DNA of 64,000 nt from NCBI GenBank assembly GCA_932521025.1, contig OW051468.1:6200064-6264063 (forward strand). Direction: 5' to 3'. The notes below the pieces were generated by a model that saw only the letters and a list, made by a program, of their open reading frames with translations, made no database searches and was not told the DNA's origin. Within the stretch, counting starts at the first letter, position 1, and every line of letters begins with the position of its first letter. Positions 1 through 9,927 of this stretch are shown one piece after another. Source of the DNA: Oscheius onirici (Eukaryota; Nematoda; Chromadorea; Rhabditida; Rhabditidae). The position numbers were made by a program, and so were the translations under genes.

Positions 1-3000
1 TGAGCTCCATGTCGTCTTTTGACCAGTCGGAAGGCGAGAGCCACGAGGCGAAGACGTCGAACAGACTCTTCCGCTTGAGCAGCTGGTAGAAATGATGTTC
101 CGTGTTCTTTACAAAGCTCAAGACGCGCATCTTGTAGCCAACTTCGTCAATATTCACCAGATTTTTGACAAAACGTTTGGCCCAAGCAGCGGCCGTGTTT
201 TTAGGAATCATCGCCGCCGAAATGATCTCGTTAATCTTGCGTTGACTTTCCCATTCTTTTTGCTCTTCTTGCAGTTCTCGTTGAATCTTCTCTTCTTCAG
301 TTTCAGCTTCCTTCTCCTCGACGTCTTCTTCCTCATCTTCGTCTTCTTCATCGTCATCCGAATCCTCTCCATCGTCGACAACTGATCCGATGATTCCCTT
401 GCAGTTGGCTGTTCCACAGTGGCAACTTTGGGCCTTTTTGCTGAAGTTTGGTCCATTTTTGGTGAAAGAACAAGAACCAACCCGTAGTTCAGGAAGTGAT
501 AATCGAAAGTAATCTCCTCTCCGGGAAGAATGTCTCGGCTCGAGAAAAAGCCAATGCGACTGCAATCTTGGGGACTTTTCGGAACTGCCCACTGAATTGA
601 CGAAATTTACTAAAAGTATCTGAAAATACCTTCAAAGAGACGGCGTTCGGCTCACAGCTGTGATTGATGAATCGGGAGACGTTGCCCTTTACTGTGGCGT
701 CGATGAGTTTTCGGCCCATTTCAAAGATGTAATGATGAGTGTGATTCGGATCTTTGGCATATCTGAAGAGGCAATTTTAGAAAGTTGTTGAAAAAAGAAC
801 ACTTTTTGATGCGCTCGTTGAATAGCTCATTTGTGACGACTTCTCCGATATACTCGATGATAAACGTGTTCTTGGGGATCAGCTGTTTCGCTCGTATTCC
901 GAATCCTTTCAACGGACCCGTGTAGAATGGTTCAACATCGGCGTACACTTTCTAAAACTTTTTTTGCGGATGAAACGAGGTGACGAACTCTTCGGAATCT
1001 CTGGTTCTGGCAGTTGGCCGACGAGCATCTGCGACATTCGAGAAGCATCTGCCGATTGATACAACGATCATCGGAGCAGTTCAAATTCTTCAAATGGCAA
1101 TCGCATCTAAAAGCAAGTTATAAGAAGATCTGCTTGAACGCATACTGGGCAGAGCTCTCCAGTGCACGCTTGACGCGTTTTCCATTCTTCTTGACTTTGT
1201 CGTCGAGATAGATGAGTTCCTCGATCATCTGATAGTTCGGAATAGGCGGAGGTTCGAATTTTTCATCCGGATCGGGCAGTTTTTCGACGGAGGGAGTGGA
1301 AACAACCGGCGGTTTGGCTTCCTCTTCATCTTTGGCGACCTTTCGCGGTTCTTCTTTACATGATACGGCTAAAAAACTGGTATAATTTGACAAAAGGGGA
1401 TACTAACAAGGGTTGCGACTTCGAAGAGGTGATCTTTGGTACAGCGGAGATCGAACCGGACTCCTGCTCCGTCGTTTATATCGAGACTCCGGGGATCGAG
1501 AATGACGGTGGTTATTTACTTTCCAATGAGAACTGCGACGGTCAAAGTTTCGACGTTTGTGATCATTTCGCGGTGGAAGGTAACTTTCACGAGTACGACG
1601 ATACAAGGAATGGCCTCCGTGATCTCTTGAATGGCTGCGTCTTCTGTCTCTCATTGGCGATTTTGTGTCTTTGGATTTGGAGCGGCTTCTGGTCGATGAC
1701 CTTCGCCGAGAATGAGATCGAGAATGTTCCGTAGAGGAATAATGACGAGGACTTTGATTTTTATCGATTCTCTCGCTTGTTGTAGCAGATGAACTGACAG
1801 GAACGATCGGTTTCTCTTCAACGGGCTGCATCGAAGGTTGACGCACTTAAATGCGAGTTATGAGAACCTAAGAAAAGAAGTACCTTGTTTTACGGCCTCG
1901 GCTTCTTTCTGAGCTCTCTCAGCCGCTCGGAGAGCCATGTCACGGGCGAACTTCTCGGCTATGGCCTTGGCTTGCTCCGTTTTCTGAAAAAAATTAATAG
2001 AATAATGGTAAGATGTGCAAAGTGATTGTAGGGTGTCCATAGATTACACTGTATATCTTGGTCAGCTTTTTCTGTGCTTGAATCATTGATGAACCGGACG
2101 AGAAGTGACTATTTTGGGTCCAGTACGAGCATTGGTAGTAGGTGAATTGGTAGTAGCTTGCTACGGAATAAAGGCATTCCCAGAAAAGTCGCTTCGGAAC
2201 GTTAATGCCTACCGCAACCTGGCCACTCAGGAAGCACCCGCAGCCCATGAGTCTCTTCGGAACTCAGGCTCGAGTCCGGAAGGAACTTTTACTTTACGAG
2301 CAAGCTTGAAGAGCGAAAACTTTTGGGATAGCGGGCAGCTTTTTCCGAGCAGAAAAACGGTTCCAAGAAGCCGACAACATGTGTTTCGATAATTTACGAC
2401 GGGGCATAATTGCGCGATGTCTACTAGTGTTTACAACTGTTTCTACAAGTTTCCACAGATGAGACACGCGCGATTCTGAGTTCAGCATTATCTTCAAACG
2501 AGCAGCGTTTACGGGCGTTGCGCAAGCGGGGTTTGAACCTCGTTTTTCCGGGCATTTACCGTACTCGCTCTGAATGCCGCACTACACCCATTCCGAGCTC
2601 ATCCGTGGTTTTGTTCCTATTTTCGAACGTTTTTCTTTTTCTTCTACTCACCTTCCGCGTTTCCTCTTCCTCAGCACGGCGTTTCTCCTCTGATATTCTC
2701 TCCTCTTCCTGCTTTCTTTTAGCCTCAATCTCTTCCAGCTCAGCCGTAGCTTTAGAAGAGTCTTCCGCACTTTTCATCCACATTTTTGCCAGATCCGCCC
2801 AGTTTGTGTCAGCTGCCTTCGGCGGTGTGGCCGGAATCGTGAACTGCTTGAACGGATTGAAGGCTTCAATCTGTTGCAAGCGCACTGGTTTCAGGGTGTT
2901 CTCAAAGCTGATCTCCTGTGCCAATCGTTGTAGCTCGGCATTTAGCCTTTTTTGCTTCTAAAAACAGCACAAATCGGGCACTGTCACTTGAACTAAACAA

Positions 3001-4186
3001 TGGCAGTCAACATGTCCCTTTGAACCCAAACTTTACTATATTCAAAACTTACTTCGGGATCAGCAGGCGGACGAAGTGAACGCTCTAAATCGAGTGCCTT
3101 TGACGGTGAGAGAACGGCGGAACGACTGGAAAGAGGCGACAGGTGCTCGACTAGGAGCTGCGGTGGCGGAGTGAACGGTCTACCAATGTTTGGCTTTTCT
3201 TCTGGAGTCTCTTCGACTATTGTATCGTTCACAATCTGTAATGTATCTCGTTTTTTAAAACTAAGGTATGGTTTACCTGACTCTCTTCAATCGTCACAGC
3301 TTCGGACGGTCTTTCTTCAACATCAGGCTCAAGATTACCTTCTGATTTCGTTTGAACGGTCTCGGATAAATGTTCCTCGTTATTGTTCGACTAAAATAGA
3401 TTTTTGAAAGAAAAAACGAACGTACCGTTTCAGCCTCGATTCCCTCATAAACGTCCGAAGACTGGAATCTGTCAACTTCTGAACTCATAATCTCCTCTTT
3501 AACTTCGGCCATTTGAGCAGCTTCGGCCATGCATTGTTGCTATGATTTTTGTGGGTTAGAGCGGTATTTGTAAGAAAATTACCAGGAAGCTAGTATCAAC
3601 ATTCGCTGCATATATTACTTCAGTTTCTTCCTCGACCAATTTACCATAGGGGGATATGAAAGGAGGCTCAGACAACAGCTCCTGAAAATATTTCACTAGT
3701 GACTTGTCTTTAAACCTAGTTGACATTAGTGCCAACATCTGAGAAAGTTTCCTACCTCTTTGATTTCATCGTCTTGATAAGCCGAAGCCGCCACATCGTA
3801 ATCGACTTCGGAGTTGGGCTTCTTGTGAGAATCTTCAGCTGTTGCGGATTGAGCCATCTACATTTACATGTCTTTACAAAAACTACTGTAAACGAACAGA
3901 AAGAACAGGCATATTGTCGAAATTCTTTTCAAAATCTTCTTCTTGAACCGATTTCCTCAAACTGCGTCTTGTCGTCTTCTTCGAAGCTGCATCGATTCCT
4001 CCAGATGTGGAGCATTCGGATGGAATTTCAGCAACAGGCGTTGCTAAAATATTGATACTGTATTTACGATATAAAATAAAGTTTACATGACAATTTTCGA
4101 GCAGAAGACCTAGTTATGCGAACCGGGGCAGTTTGTTCGGCAGGCGGCTCTTCTGGCAGTGACTTCTTGCCTTTCTTACCACCCAT
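1..4186 (-). CDS. SETD2/MET-1-like histone H3K36 methyltransferase, 5' part (runs off left edge)
   Basis: The core is a complete AWS-SET-postSET block at about 440-1110. The AWS region is cysteine-rich (begins CDCHLKNLNC). The SET domain shows KGFGIRA (SAM binding), RFINHSCEPNA, GEEITFDYHF and the post-SET CHCGTANCKG. This order and the NYGKKAQSCHCG join match the SETD2 family, which methylates H3K36 behind elongating RNA polymerase II; ASH1 or NSD relatives are less likely. The N-terminal two thirds is low complexity: an RS-rich stretch at 1403-1846, a Glu/Arg/Lys coiled-coil-like stretch at 2556-2924, and acidic segments. A long acidic run follows the post-SET, then a helical tail cut by the window edge. 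The chosen ATG (4184-4186, MGGKKGKK) lies directly behind AATTTAG, which fits a trans-splice acceptor. At least ten exons are visible. Confidence 0.85.
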
Positions 4187-4533
4187 CTAAATTCGTATCT
4201 TCACTCAATTTTCGGATTTTCAAGGTAAAAGAGAGACGAAACTCTGAAGAAGAAAAAAACGAAACAAACGAAGAAGAAGAAACCTTTATCGGAGAACAAT
4301 GGGAATAATTGGCGCCAAATCGTAATTTCGGATTATGGTCAATACAACATGAGAATCTTACCTGGAACGGAAATCTGTCCATTTGTGTTTGTTACAATGG
4401 ACATTGAAGGATAGTTTAGATTCAGGTAAAAGATATTTTTTATCAATAATACCGTCAATTAGCCCGTAAGAATTGGTAAAAGAAAATAAATCGATAAGAG
4501 ATCGTAAAATAAGGTAAAGGGTTGATTGATTGG

Positions 4534-4689
4534 CTACTTCTCTGCTTTTGCATTCCTCATCGGCTGATGTTTGGTGGTTATTCCTGCGGCTGCTGGCGTT
4601 GCCTGCTGTCCATTTTTGGTCGGATCAGGGGCCCTGGCTGTCAGAAGGGCCTTTTCTGTCTTCAGATAGCGGTCCGTGGTCGAGACGAT
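4534..4689 (-). CDS. Possible terminal exon of an unidentified small gene
   Basis: The minus-strand frame is open from an acceptor-like AAG at 4690-4692 to a TAG at 4534-4536 and has balanced codon use (Lys, Thr, Ala and Pro rich). It lies on the same strand as the SETD2-like gene, about 350 bp upstream of its ATG. No upstream exon with a start codon and matching phase could be assembled, and I do not recognise the peptide. It could be chance. Confidence 0.2.
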   Translation of the reverse strand: MVSTTDRYLKTEKALLTARAPDPTKNGQQATPAAAGITTKHQPMRNAKAEK

Positions 4690-5007
4690 CTTAAAATAAT
4701 GCTTGTTCTTTCACCAATTACATTTTATCGGAGAATGAGGAAGATGATCGAATGGCAGCCGAGGAGAGCGCACCAATACGTAATCGCGTAAATGGTGTAG
4801 TTGGGAGGTAGTATCAAGCGCAGAACTCGGATGTTTGAGAAAAAAAACGGATTCAGGCTTCTTGGTATTCTAACATCGATGGGAGCGATTTCTCGTCGTC
4901 CTAGTAGCAAAAATGTTGTGAAACACTAGTTATTTCGAGCGGGAGCAAAATCTCTTCTCTTTGACACTATTATTATTTTTTGCTTGTTTTTATGTTAAAC
5001 ATTATCT

Positions 5008-5130
5008 ATTTTAAAATGCTCTCGCGTCTCTGTCTGTCTGTCGGAAGCCAATTGGCAATCAAAATGGAGCAATTTATGCGCACAATTAAGGGGAAAGGAG
5101 TTAGTGTAACAAGTTTAGACAAGTCAATTT
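5008..5130 (+). repeat. Short-ORF repeat family, copy A
   Basis: The sequence runs from TTTTAAAATGCT through CTGTCTGTCTGTCGGAAG to AACAAGTTTAGACAAGTCA. It contains an ATG followed by a frame reading MEQFMRTIKGKGVSVTSLDK before it diverges and stops. It matches the copy at 52687-52945 (opposite strand) almost base for base over about 110 bp. Confidence 0.85.
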
Positions 5131-5642
5131 GCAACTGGACTGATTATTTTTGACTGGGGAAAGTTTCCAGGTAGTAGAGAATCAAGTGCGGGTTAGGAAT
5201 ACGGAAAAGCGTTCTACTATAACTTTAGCTCCAACGGGGTGATATCACAGTTGGAGAACAGGGATAGGGGAGAACAGGAGCACGTGGAAGTAGGGACAGG
5301 GAGATCAGGAGGGAAGGACATGCACACGGAAATTACACGAAGGGATACGGGGACGACAGGAGGGGAAAATTGGACAGAAGAAAGGGGACATGGCGATAGG
5401 TACGTCGTTAAGGGTAGAGGAGGAAAAAGCAGATGACAACGGGCAGAGATAGGAGATAACCGGGAAAAGCAGAGCACATTGCAGAATTTAGGGGTGGACG
5501 GAGAGAAAGTGTCGAGGAATTACAAACAGGGGACAAACGGGTAAGATTAGAGGAACAGATTCACAGGAGCATAATTATGGAGCATAACCTGGAGAGGGAT
5601 CAGATAGCAAGCTGTTATCTTTTTTAAACGGACAAAACTAAT

Positions 5643-6038
5643 TCACTTAGCCCCAAAGGGGGCGTAGCTCAACTTGGCAAGTAAATATTTGGAAATAAAA
5701 AAGACAAAAAGCGCTCACTTTCACTTGATTGTCAACAGCTTCGAGAATGATGTCCGTGCCGACAGTTCGTGCCCATTTTCCCGTATAAAGAGAGTTGGAA
5801 ATCTGAAAACGACAAGTTTTATGCAACAATAACAAGCCAATCTGTAGAATGGGATTGCTCTCTGAGGGATTCCGAAGTTTGACACTTCCTTGGTCAATAG
5901 CCTGACGGACGAGATTCGCATCCAGAACTCCATTTACCTGTAGTCTTTTTTAAACAAACAGAGGCGAAAACATACTTCGGCGACAAGGATCGTCTCTTCC
6001 CATTCGTCATCGGACGCTTCAGAGCGCTCTGACGTCAT
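5643..6038 (-). CDS. TFIIIC subunit 6-like protein (GTF3C6/tau55-related)
   Basis: This is a small protein of about 85-98 residues. It starts MTSERSEASDDEWEE, then has ETILVAEVNGVLDAN, NPILQ and a segment SLYTGKWARTVGTDIILE. The pattern (acidic start, V-x-V-x-G-hydrophobic-D, PILQ, then a GxxxxTxGTxxxxE segment) matches the core of GTF3C6, a subunit of the Pol III factor TFIIIC; the long acidic tail of vertebrate GTF3C6 is absent. A 39-nt stretch right after PILQ (about 5794-5832) is open, but looks like an intron because removing it restores the family alignment; its 5' end is AT, not GT. The ATG lies just behind CCTTCTGCAG, a likely trans-splice acceptor. It sits 181 bp downstream of cog5 on the same strand, so probably last in an operon. 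Confidence 0.6.
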
Positions 6039-6136
6039 TTGACTGCAGAAGGCGCGGGTAAACAGGAAATTTGCATTCAATTCGATAATAGTGCATTTTT
6101 AAGCTCATTTTGGCTACAAAACAGCTGAATAAAATA

Positions 6137-6142
6137 TTTATT
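6137..6142 (-). terminator. Poly(A) signal of cog5
   Basis: AATAAA on the minus strand, about 80 nt past the cog5 stop and 100 nt before the ATG of the TFIIIC-like gene. This is where a nematode operon would cut and trans-splice. Confidence 0.5.
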
Positions 6143-6219
6143 ACACCCAATTTACAATCACACAGGTACCCGAGTAAAAAAAGGGGGTTAAAAGACGGTC
6201 CAACACCAGGGAATAATTT

Positions 6220-9200
6220 TTACAGTTGCATAGATTGGTTGATAATTTGTGTGAGATGCGGATAGAAGGGCACATATTCCAGTTCGCCTTTTGCGTGGAC
6301 GGACGACGAATACGACGTCAGAAGAGTATTGAGGAAGGTCATTCGTTCCAGATCCGTGTGGCTCTCACACCACGAGACATACTCATCAATCTGAATATTT
6401 TAGAGGTGGTTTAGATGGAAAACGAGAAAATCTACCGTCCATTCGACTGACTCCTGCGGACTGACAAGGGAGGTAGGACTGGCACAGATGAGAACGTGAG
6501 TTGCAGCCCAATTCGGCACCTGACTCGGAATGTTTGGCAAGTCGGCAGTGAAAAGAGTGCTCAGCAGCGGCGGATCGGGGAAACGTCCTCCAAAGCCCAT
6601 TTCGGCCAGAATCATGTACAATCTGCAAGAGCAGAATTGCTAGTTTATTTTTGGAACGGAAAAAAACAAACCTATTGAAATCCGAATGCAGCTGATCGCG
6701 AATCGTCTGATTAAGCGGACGAAGTAGTGTGGCGTAGAGAAGGAATGTCTCCAGTACAAAATCGGCCATGTTGTGCAGTGCAACTGATTGCTGGGCTGCA
6801 GCTCCCATATGAGAGCAATGAAGAAGAATTCGACGTAAAAAGTCACAAAGTTCCTATAAATGTCATTTTGAGAGGTAATTTTATGCGTTTGCCTGCATAT
6901 AGGGAGAGATTTCTTTCGTCACAATCGGTTCCTTGTGCATAGTCGACAAAATGGTCTTGACACTCGCTCTCATCGAGCCTAGAATCGTACAAAGAACCTC
7001 TTCTTGGTAGTTTATCAATGGGGAGCTGTGAATGGACCATCGAGAGGCTAGAGCATTGGCAGCTTGGAGAAGACGATAGTTGGTCAGCTGGCTCACTGTA
7101 AGACGGTCTCCTGTAAGATTTTGTTACACAAGGTTGGCAACGCCCTTCCAGGGCTAAAGTAGAAATTCGTGACTTCGCTGTGTCACGGAACCGTAGTCGT
7201 GATTCCCCTTTCATTCTTCCTTTGTTACTCTCCTCCAGTCACTCTCCCTGACCCTCCAAATAAACTACCGAAATTATATTTGAACCCACTCCCTCCCAAA
7301 GTTTACAAAGGTTTATTCGCGGTGATCTACGGGGGTTCCGTGTGGCGAACGTACGTTTCTCCTGGCGGTAGATGCGAGTGGAGGGTTACGATCCGAGCTC
7401 CTCCATTGCTAGTTGGACCGGGGAAGGCTAGGCTGTCAGGAGATGCCAAGGTAGACTACCTTCGTGTACTACCACCCGGAATTGAACTTGCGATCGCTTT
7501 CTTCATAGACTGTCATCCTATCCACTTGACTATCCGGGCCCCTCCCAAGCCTAATTTCAAAATGTAGGACATAAACGGATCGCCCGGCTTGTTCTTAGCT
7601 TTAGTGAGTCTCAGTCCTACTGTCCCTTCTTCCCTTGTCACTCCTTCTCCAGTCACCCCAAAGAAACTATCAAAGTCATAAGAACCCTTCACGCACTTGC
7701 TTTTCCTGTCGCGACTTGTTAAAAACTAATTTGAGCACAAAGCTCTCCTTATCCTCAATTAAAGTTTCCGACAGACACAGACACACACACAGACCTGGGA
7801 GCAATTTAAAGTGGACCAGCCGTCTACAACGGCTGTCGCCGCCCTGGCGCCTGCGGCGCTCAGAAGTGCGATTAATGTTGTCCCAGCATTAGATTTCTCG
7901 TTCCCAATCTAAGTTCAAAACTAACTCTAATCCTAAGAAAAGCTAACTTGTCCTGACTTGTTCGTGGCCATCGACAAACAAACAAATACTCCCACTCCCT
8001 CCCATGCTCATTTTGCGTGAATTCCACTCAAAAATAAAAACGGTGAAAAATTGAAAAATAGCTGAAAACAGCAAAATTTGGCGATTTTATACTGAAAAAT
8101 TCAAATTTATATTTTTCAAATTTATAATTGAATTTTTTGGGGTCTCGACACGATATTTGAACTCAGCATACTATATTTAGTCGAACACAATTGGTCCCGA
8201 AACGATTGAGCCAAATTTGAAATTTGGTGCGGACGGACACACGCACAAACGAACAGAAACTAAGGCTCTTTTTTTAGAATAAAGTGATATTTGAAGGAAA
8301 AATACCAAAGAGAAGATTTTCCGGCTCCAATTTGGTCTCCATTTCCAGTCGTTTAGCGACCATTTCGATGCATTTCTTGATGTTTTTCTGCATTTCTTCC
8401 TTCAGGTCTGAGTCAAAGTCAACTTTTGCCGTTTCTTCTTCAAAAGCAGAGTTTAGCTGGAAAGTTCTGTACAAAAGAGTTTTTGAAATAAAATACGATT
8501 TCTACAAAAGCATTGGCATGTCCGGACGAGAAGTCGTGTTTTTCCAAGAGAGAGTACAGTTTCTGGAGAGATTGAGACAGAATCGAGTTCTTCAGTGGAC
8601 GGAGCGAATCTTCAAGAGGTCCCAGGGAACATTCTGGCCTCGAATTCAGCATTCGACCCATCTGCTGGACAAATCTGTTGATTTTTGGTTAGCGTTGATG
8701 TAAACCCATAAAACCTGAGCCGGAAGCTGCAATCCAAATGAATCCGGGCTCTGATGCTACGAGCAAGTTTTTCAGAGAAACGAGACATGTAAGTTGGACC
8801 TAAACAATGGTTTTATATGCTTTCTATAAAAAATACCTAGAAGCATGCACTGTTCGAGGTTCGAATGAATTATATTGATGCAAATGGGCAGAATGCGCGT
8901 AGAGTCGGGCGAAGAGGAAAATTCGGCCAGTTTCGTATCGACTTCAGCAGCAGACGATTGCAGTTGAACTTCCAGCTCGGCTAAATTGGCCCTTTTTTAC
9001 CTTAAAATATGGAAGATACCTTCCAAAACATTGAGATTAGTAAGAGCTTTGAGAGCGGATCCAACGAGGGACGCATTCAAGCTAACCAGTCCTCTTTTGA
9101 GATCGTCGGCTGCGGCTTTACGAACTTCATTTTCAGCCGCCTTCAGTCTCGGGCCGACAGTATTTTTGAGCCATACGAGCTGACCGAGTTCTGGAGAATC

Positions 9201-9783
9201 ACTGACGATTCCTCGAATTTCACAGACAATTTCGGATCTTTTGATCAATTCACTTCGCTTGTCCAGAGAATCCATCAAGTCTTCACATCTGAGCCACTCG
9301 AATTAATAAAAAAATGAATTAAAACTACCTCATAGCATCGGAAAGGATGTTTTTCACTTTTACGATGTGTTCCATTTTTCTAGTCTGGTCTTTGTACTGA
9401 CCGAGGAGAGTGTCCAGATCACGAGCAAATCTAAATCTGAAGAAAAATTTGAAATAAACACGAGTACCGATCGCAGGTGTGGAAAACATCGTTCATCTCG
9501 TCGTGAACGCCTCTTTGAGTCTTGTCGAGAGCTTCCAGAGCAGTCGTCTGTTCCAGAAGGCGCGAAAGATTCTCTTCAACTCCCTTGCGCAGCTGACGAT
9601 TTAAAGTTTCGTCAATTTGACTGACTCGCTTTAGAATCGAGTCCAGCTCCTTGCTATCCGCATTGATCACACTAAAATAGGCTTTTACAAATAATGGGAA
9701 AGAAAATACCGCTGGAGATAGTCCTTTTGTTTTACTCTGGACCAGACGTAGTCTTCAATTTCGTCTTCCGCTCTTTTTGACAT
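6220..9783 (-). CDS. cog5: Conserved oligomeric Golgi complex subunit 5
   Basis: COG5 is part of lobe B of the COG tethering complex, which acts in retrograde traffic within the Golgi. The N-terminal exons (9431-9783) carry the family pattern: an SQIDETLNRQL helix, then a long amphipathic helix with LEQTTALEALDKT, followed by DLDTLLGQYKDQTRKMEHI. The middle (8990-9280) includes SELGQL-like and ALKALTNLNVLEG motifs. The C-terminal exons hold YATLLRPLNQTIRDQLHSDF and VEWTIDEYVSWCESHT, ending with FYPHLTQIINQSMQL before a TAA. The start ATG follows CTCTTTCCAG directly, so it is probably trans-spliced; the gene starts 144 bp behind tufm on the same strand. One intron, 7111-8305, is about 1.2 kb and packed with repeats; the others are short. 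Confidence 0.85.
7112..7160 (-). repeat. Short-ORF repeat family, tail fragment that contains a cog5 splice acceptor
   Basis: On the minus strand this reads ACTTTAGCCCTGGAAGGGCG then TTGCCAACCTTG and AACAAAATCTTACAG. The first two blocks recur at 52687-52717, and AACAAAATCTT follows the same CCTTGT block at 44415-44440. The final CAG is the 3' splice site of the next cog5 exon. Confidence 0.7.
7310..7548 (-). mobile_element. tRNA-derived SINE in a cog5 intron
   Basis: Read on the minus strand, the head resembles a tRNA: acceptor-like GGCCCGG, a Pol III A box ATAGTCAAGTGG and, 38 nt later, a B box AGTTCAATTCC (close to the GGTTCGANTCC consensus). The cloverleaf itself is degraded. About 170 bp of unrelated sequence follow (from GGTAGTACACGAAGGTAG). 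The element lies wholly in the 1.2-kb cog5 intron, in the same orientation as the gene. The 3' end is uncertain and I did not see a clear A-rich tail or target-site duplication. Similar CTCCAGTCACYC stretches at about 7212-7260 and 7630-7675 flank it as a diverged direct repeat. Confidence 0.55.
7733..7818 (-). repeat. Short-ORF repeat family, divergent head fragment
   Basis: The minus strand reads TTTAAATTGCTCCCAGGTCT, then a CTGTGT-rich tract and GTCGGAAACTTTAATTGAGG. This matches the head of the copies at 5008 and 52945, with decay in the coding part. With the tail at 7112-7160 it suggests one split copy interrupted by the SINE. Confidence 0.6.
7819..7985 (-). repeat. Second repeat family (element B), copy with empty MITE site
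   Basis: On the minus strand it contains TTTGTCGATGGCCACGA near 7955-7980, the GC-rich block GAGCGCCGCAGGCGCCAGGG and, at the end, CAGCCGTTGTAGACGGCTGG. The same blocks in the same order occur on the plus strand at 39370-39512 and 39735-39745, where a 218-bp palindromic element sits at the TA (here 7825-7826). Confidence 0.7.
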
Positions 9784-9881
9784 CTGGAAAGAGTACGACA
9801 AAGCTGTTAATTGTAAGGTATATGAGAGAGAGTTAAGACCCTTCAATAAAAAGAGAAAGAGGAAATTATAACTTTAATAAC

Positions 9882-9887
9882 GAACAA
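9882..9887 (-). terminator. Poly(A) signal variant of tufm
   Basis: ATTAAA on the minus strand, about 40 nt past the tufm stop and 100 nt before the cog5 ATG. It is compatible with mRNA 3' processing inside an operon. Confidence 0.35.
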
Positions 9888-9927
9888 AAACAATATAACA
9901 GAAAAAAACCTAATTTTGAATGAGATT

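Larger units (their letters stand above)
4187..5642. other. Gap without a confident gene; holds a repeat copy and purine-rich DNA
   Basis: No convincing complete gene is seen. On the minus strand 4534-4689 is an open frame of about 50 codons (starts IVSTTDRYLK, ends NAKAEK) behind the acceptor-like TATTTTAAG; it may be the last exon of a small gene, but I could not find a matching upstream exon with an ATG. 5008-5130 is a copy of the short-ORF repeat family. About 5240-5440 is strongly purine-rich on the plus strand (GGGACAGGAG-type runs). Confidence 0.5.
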
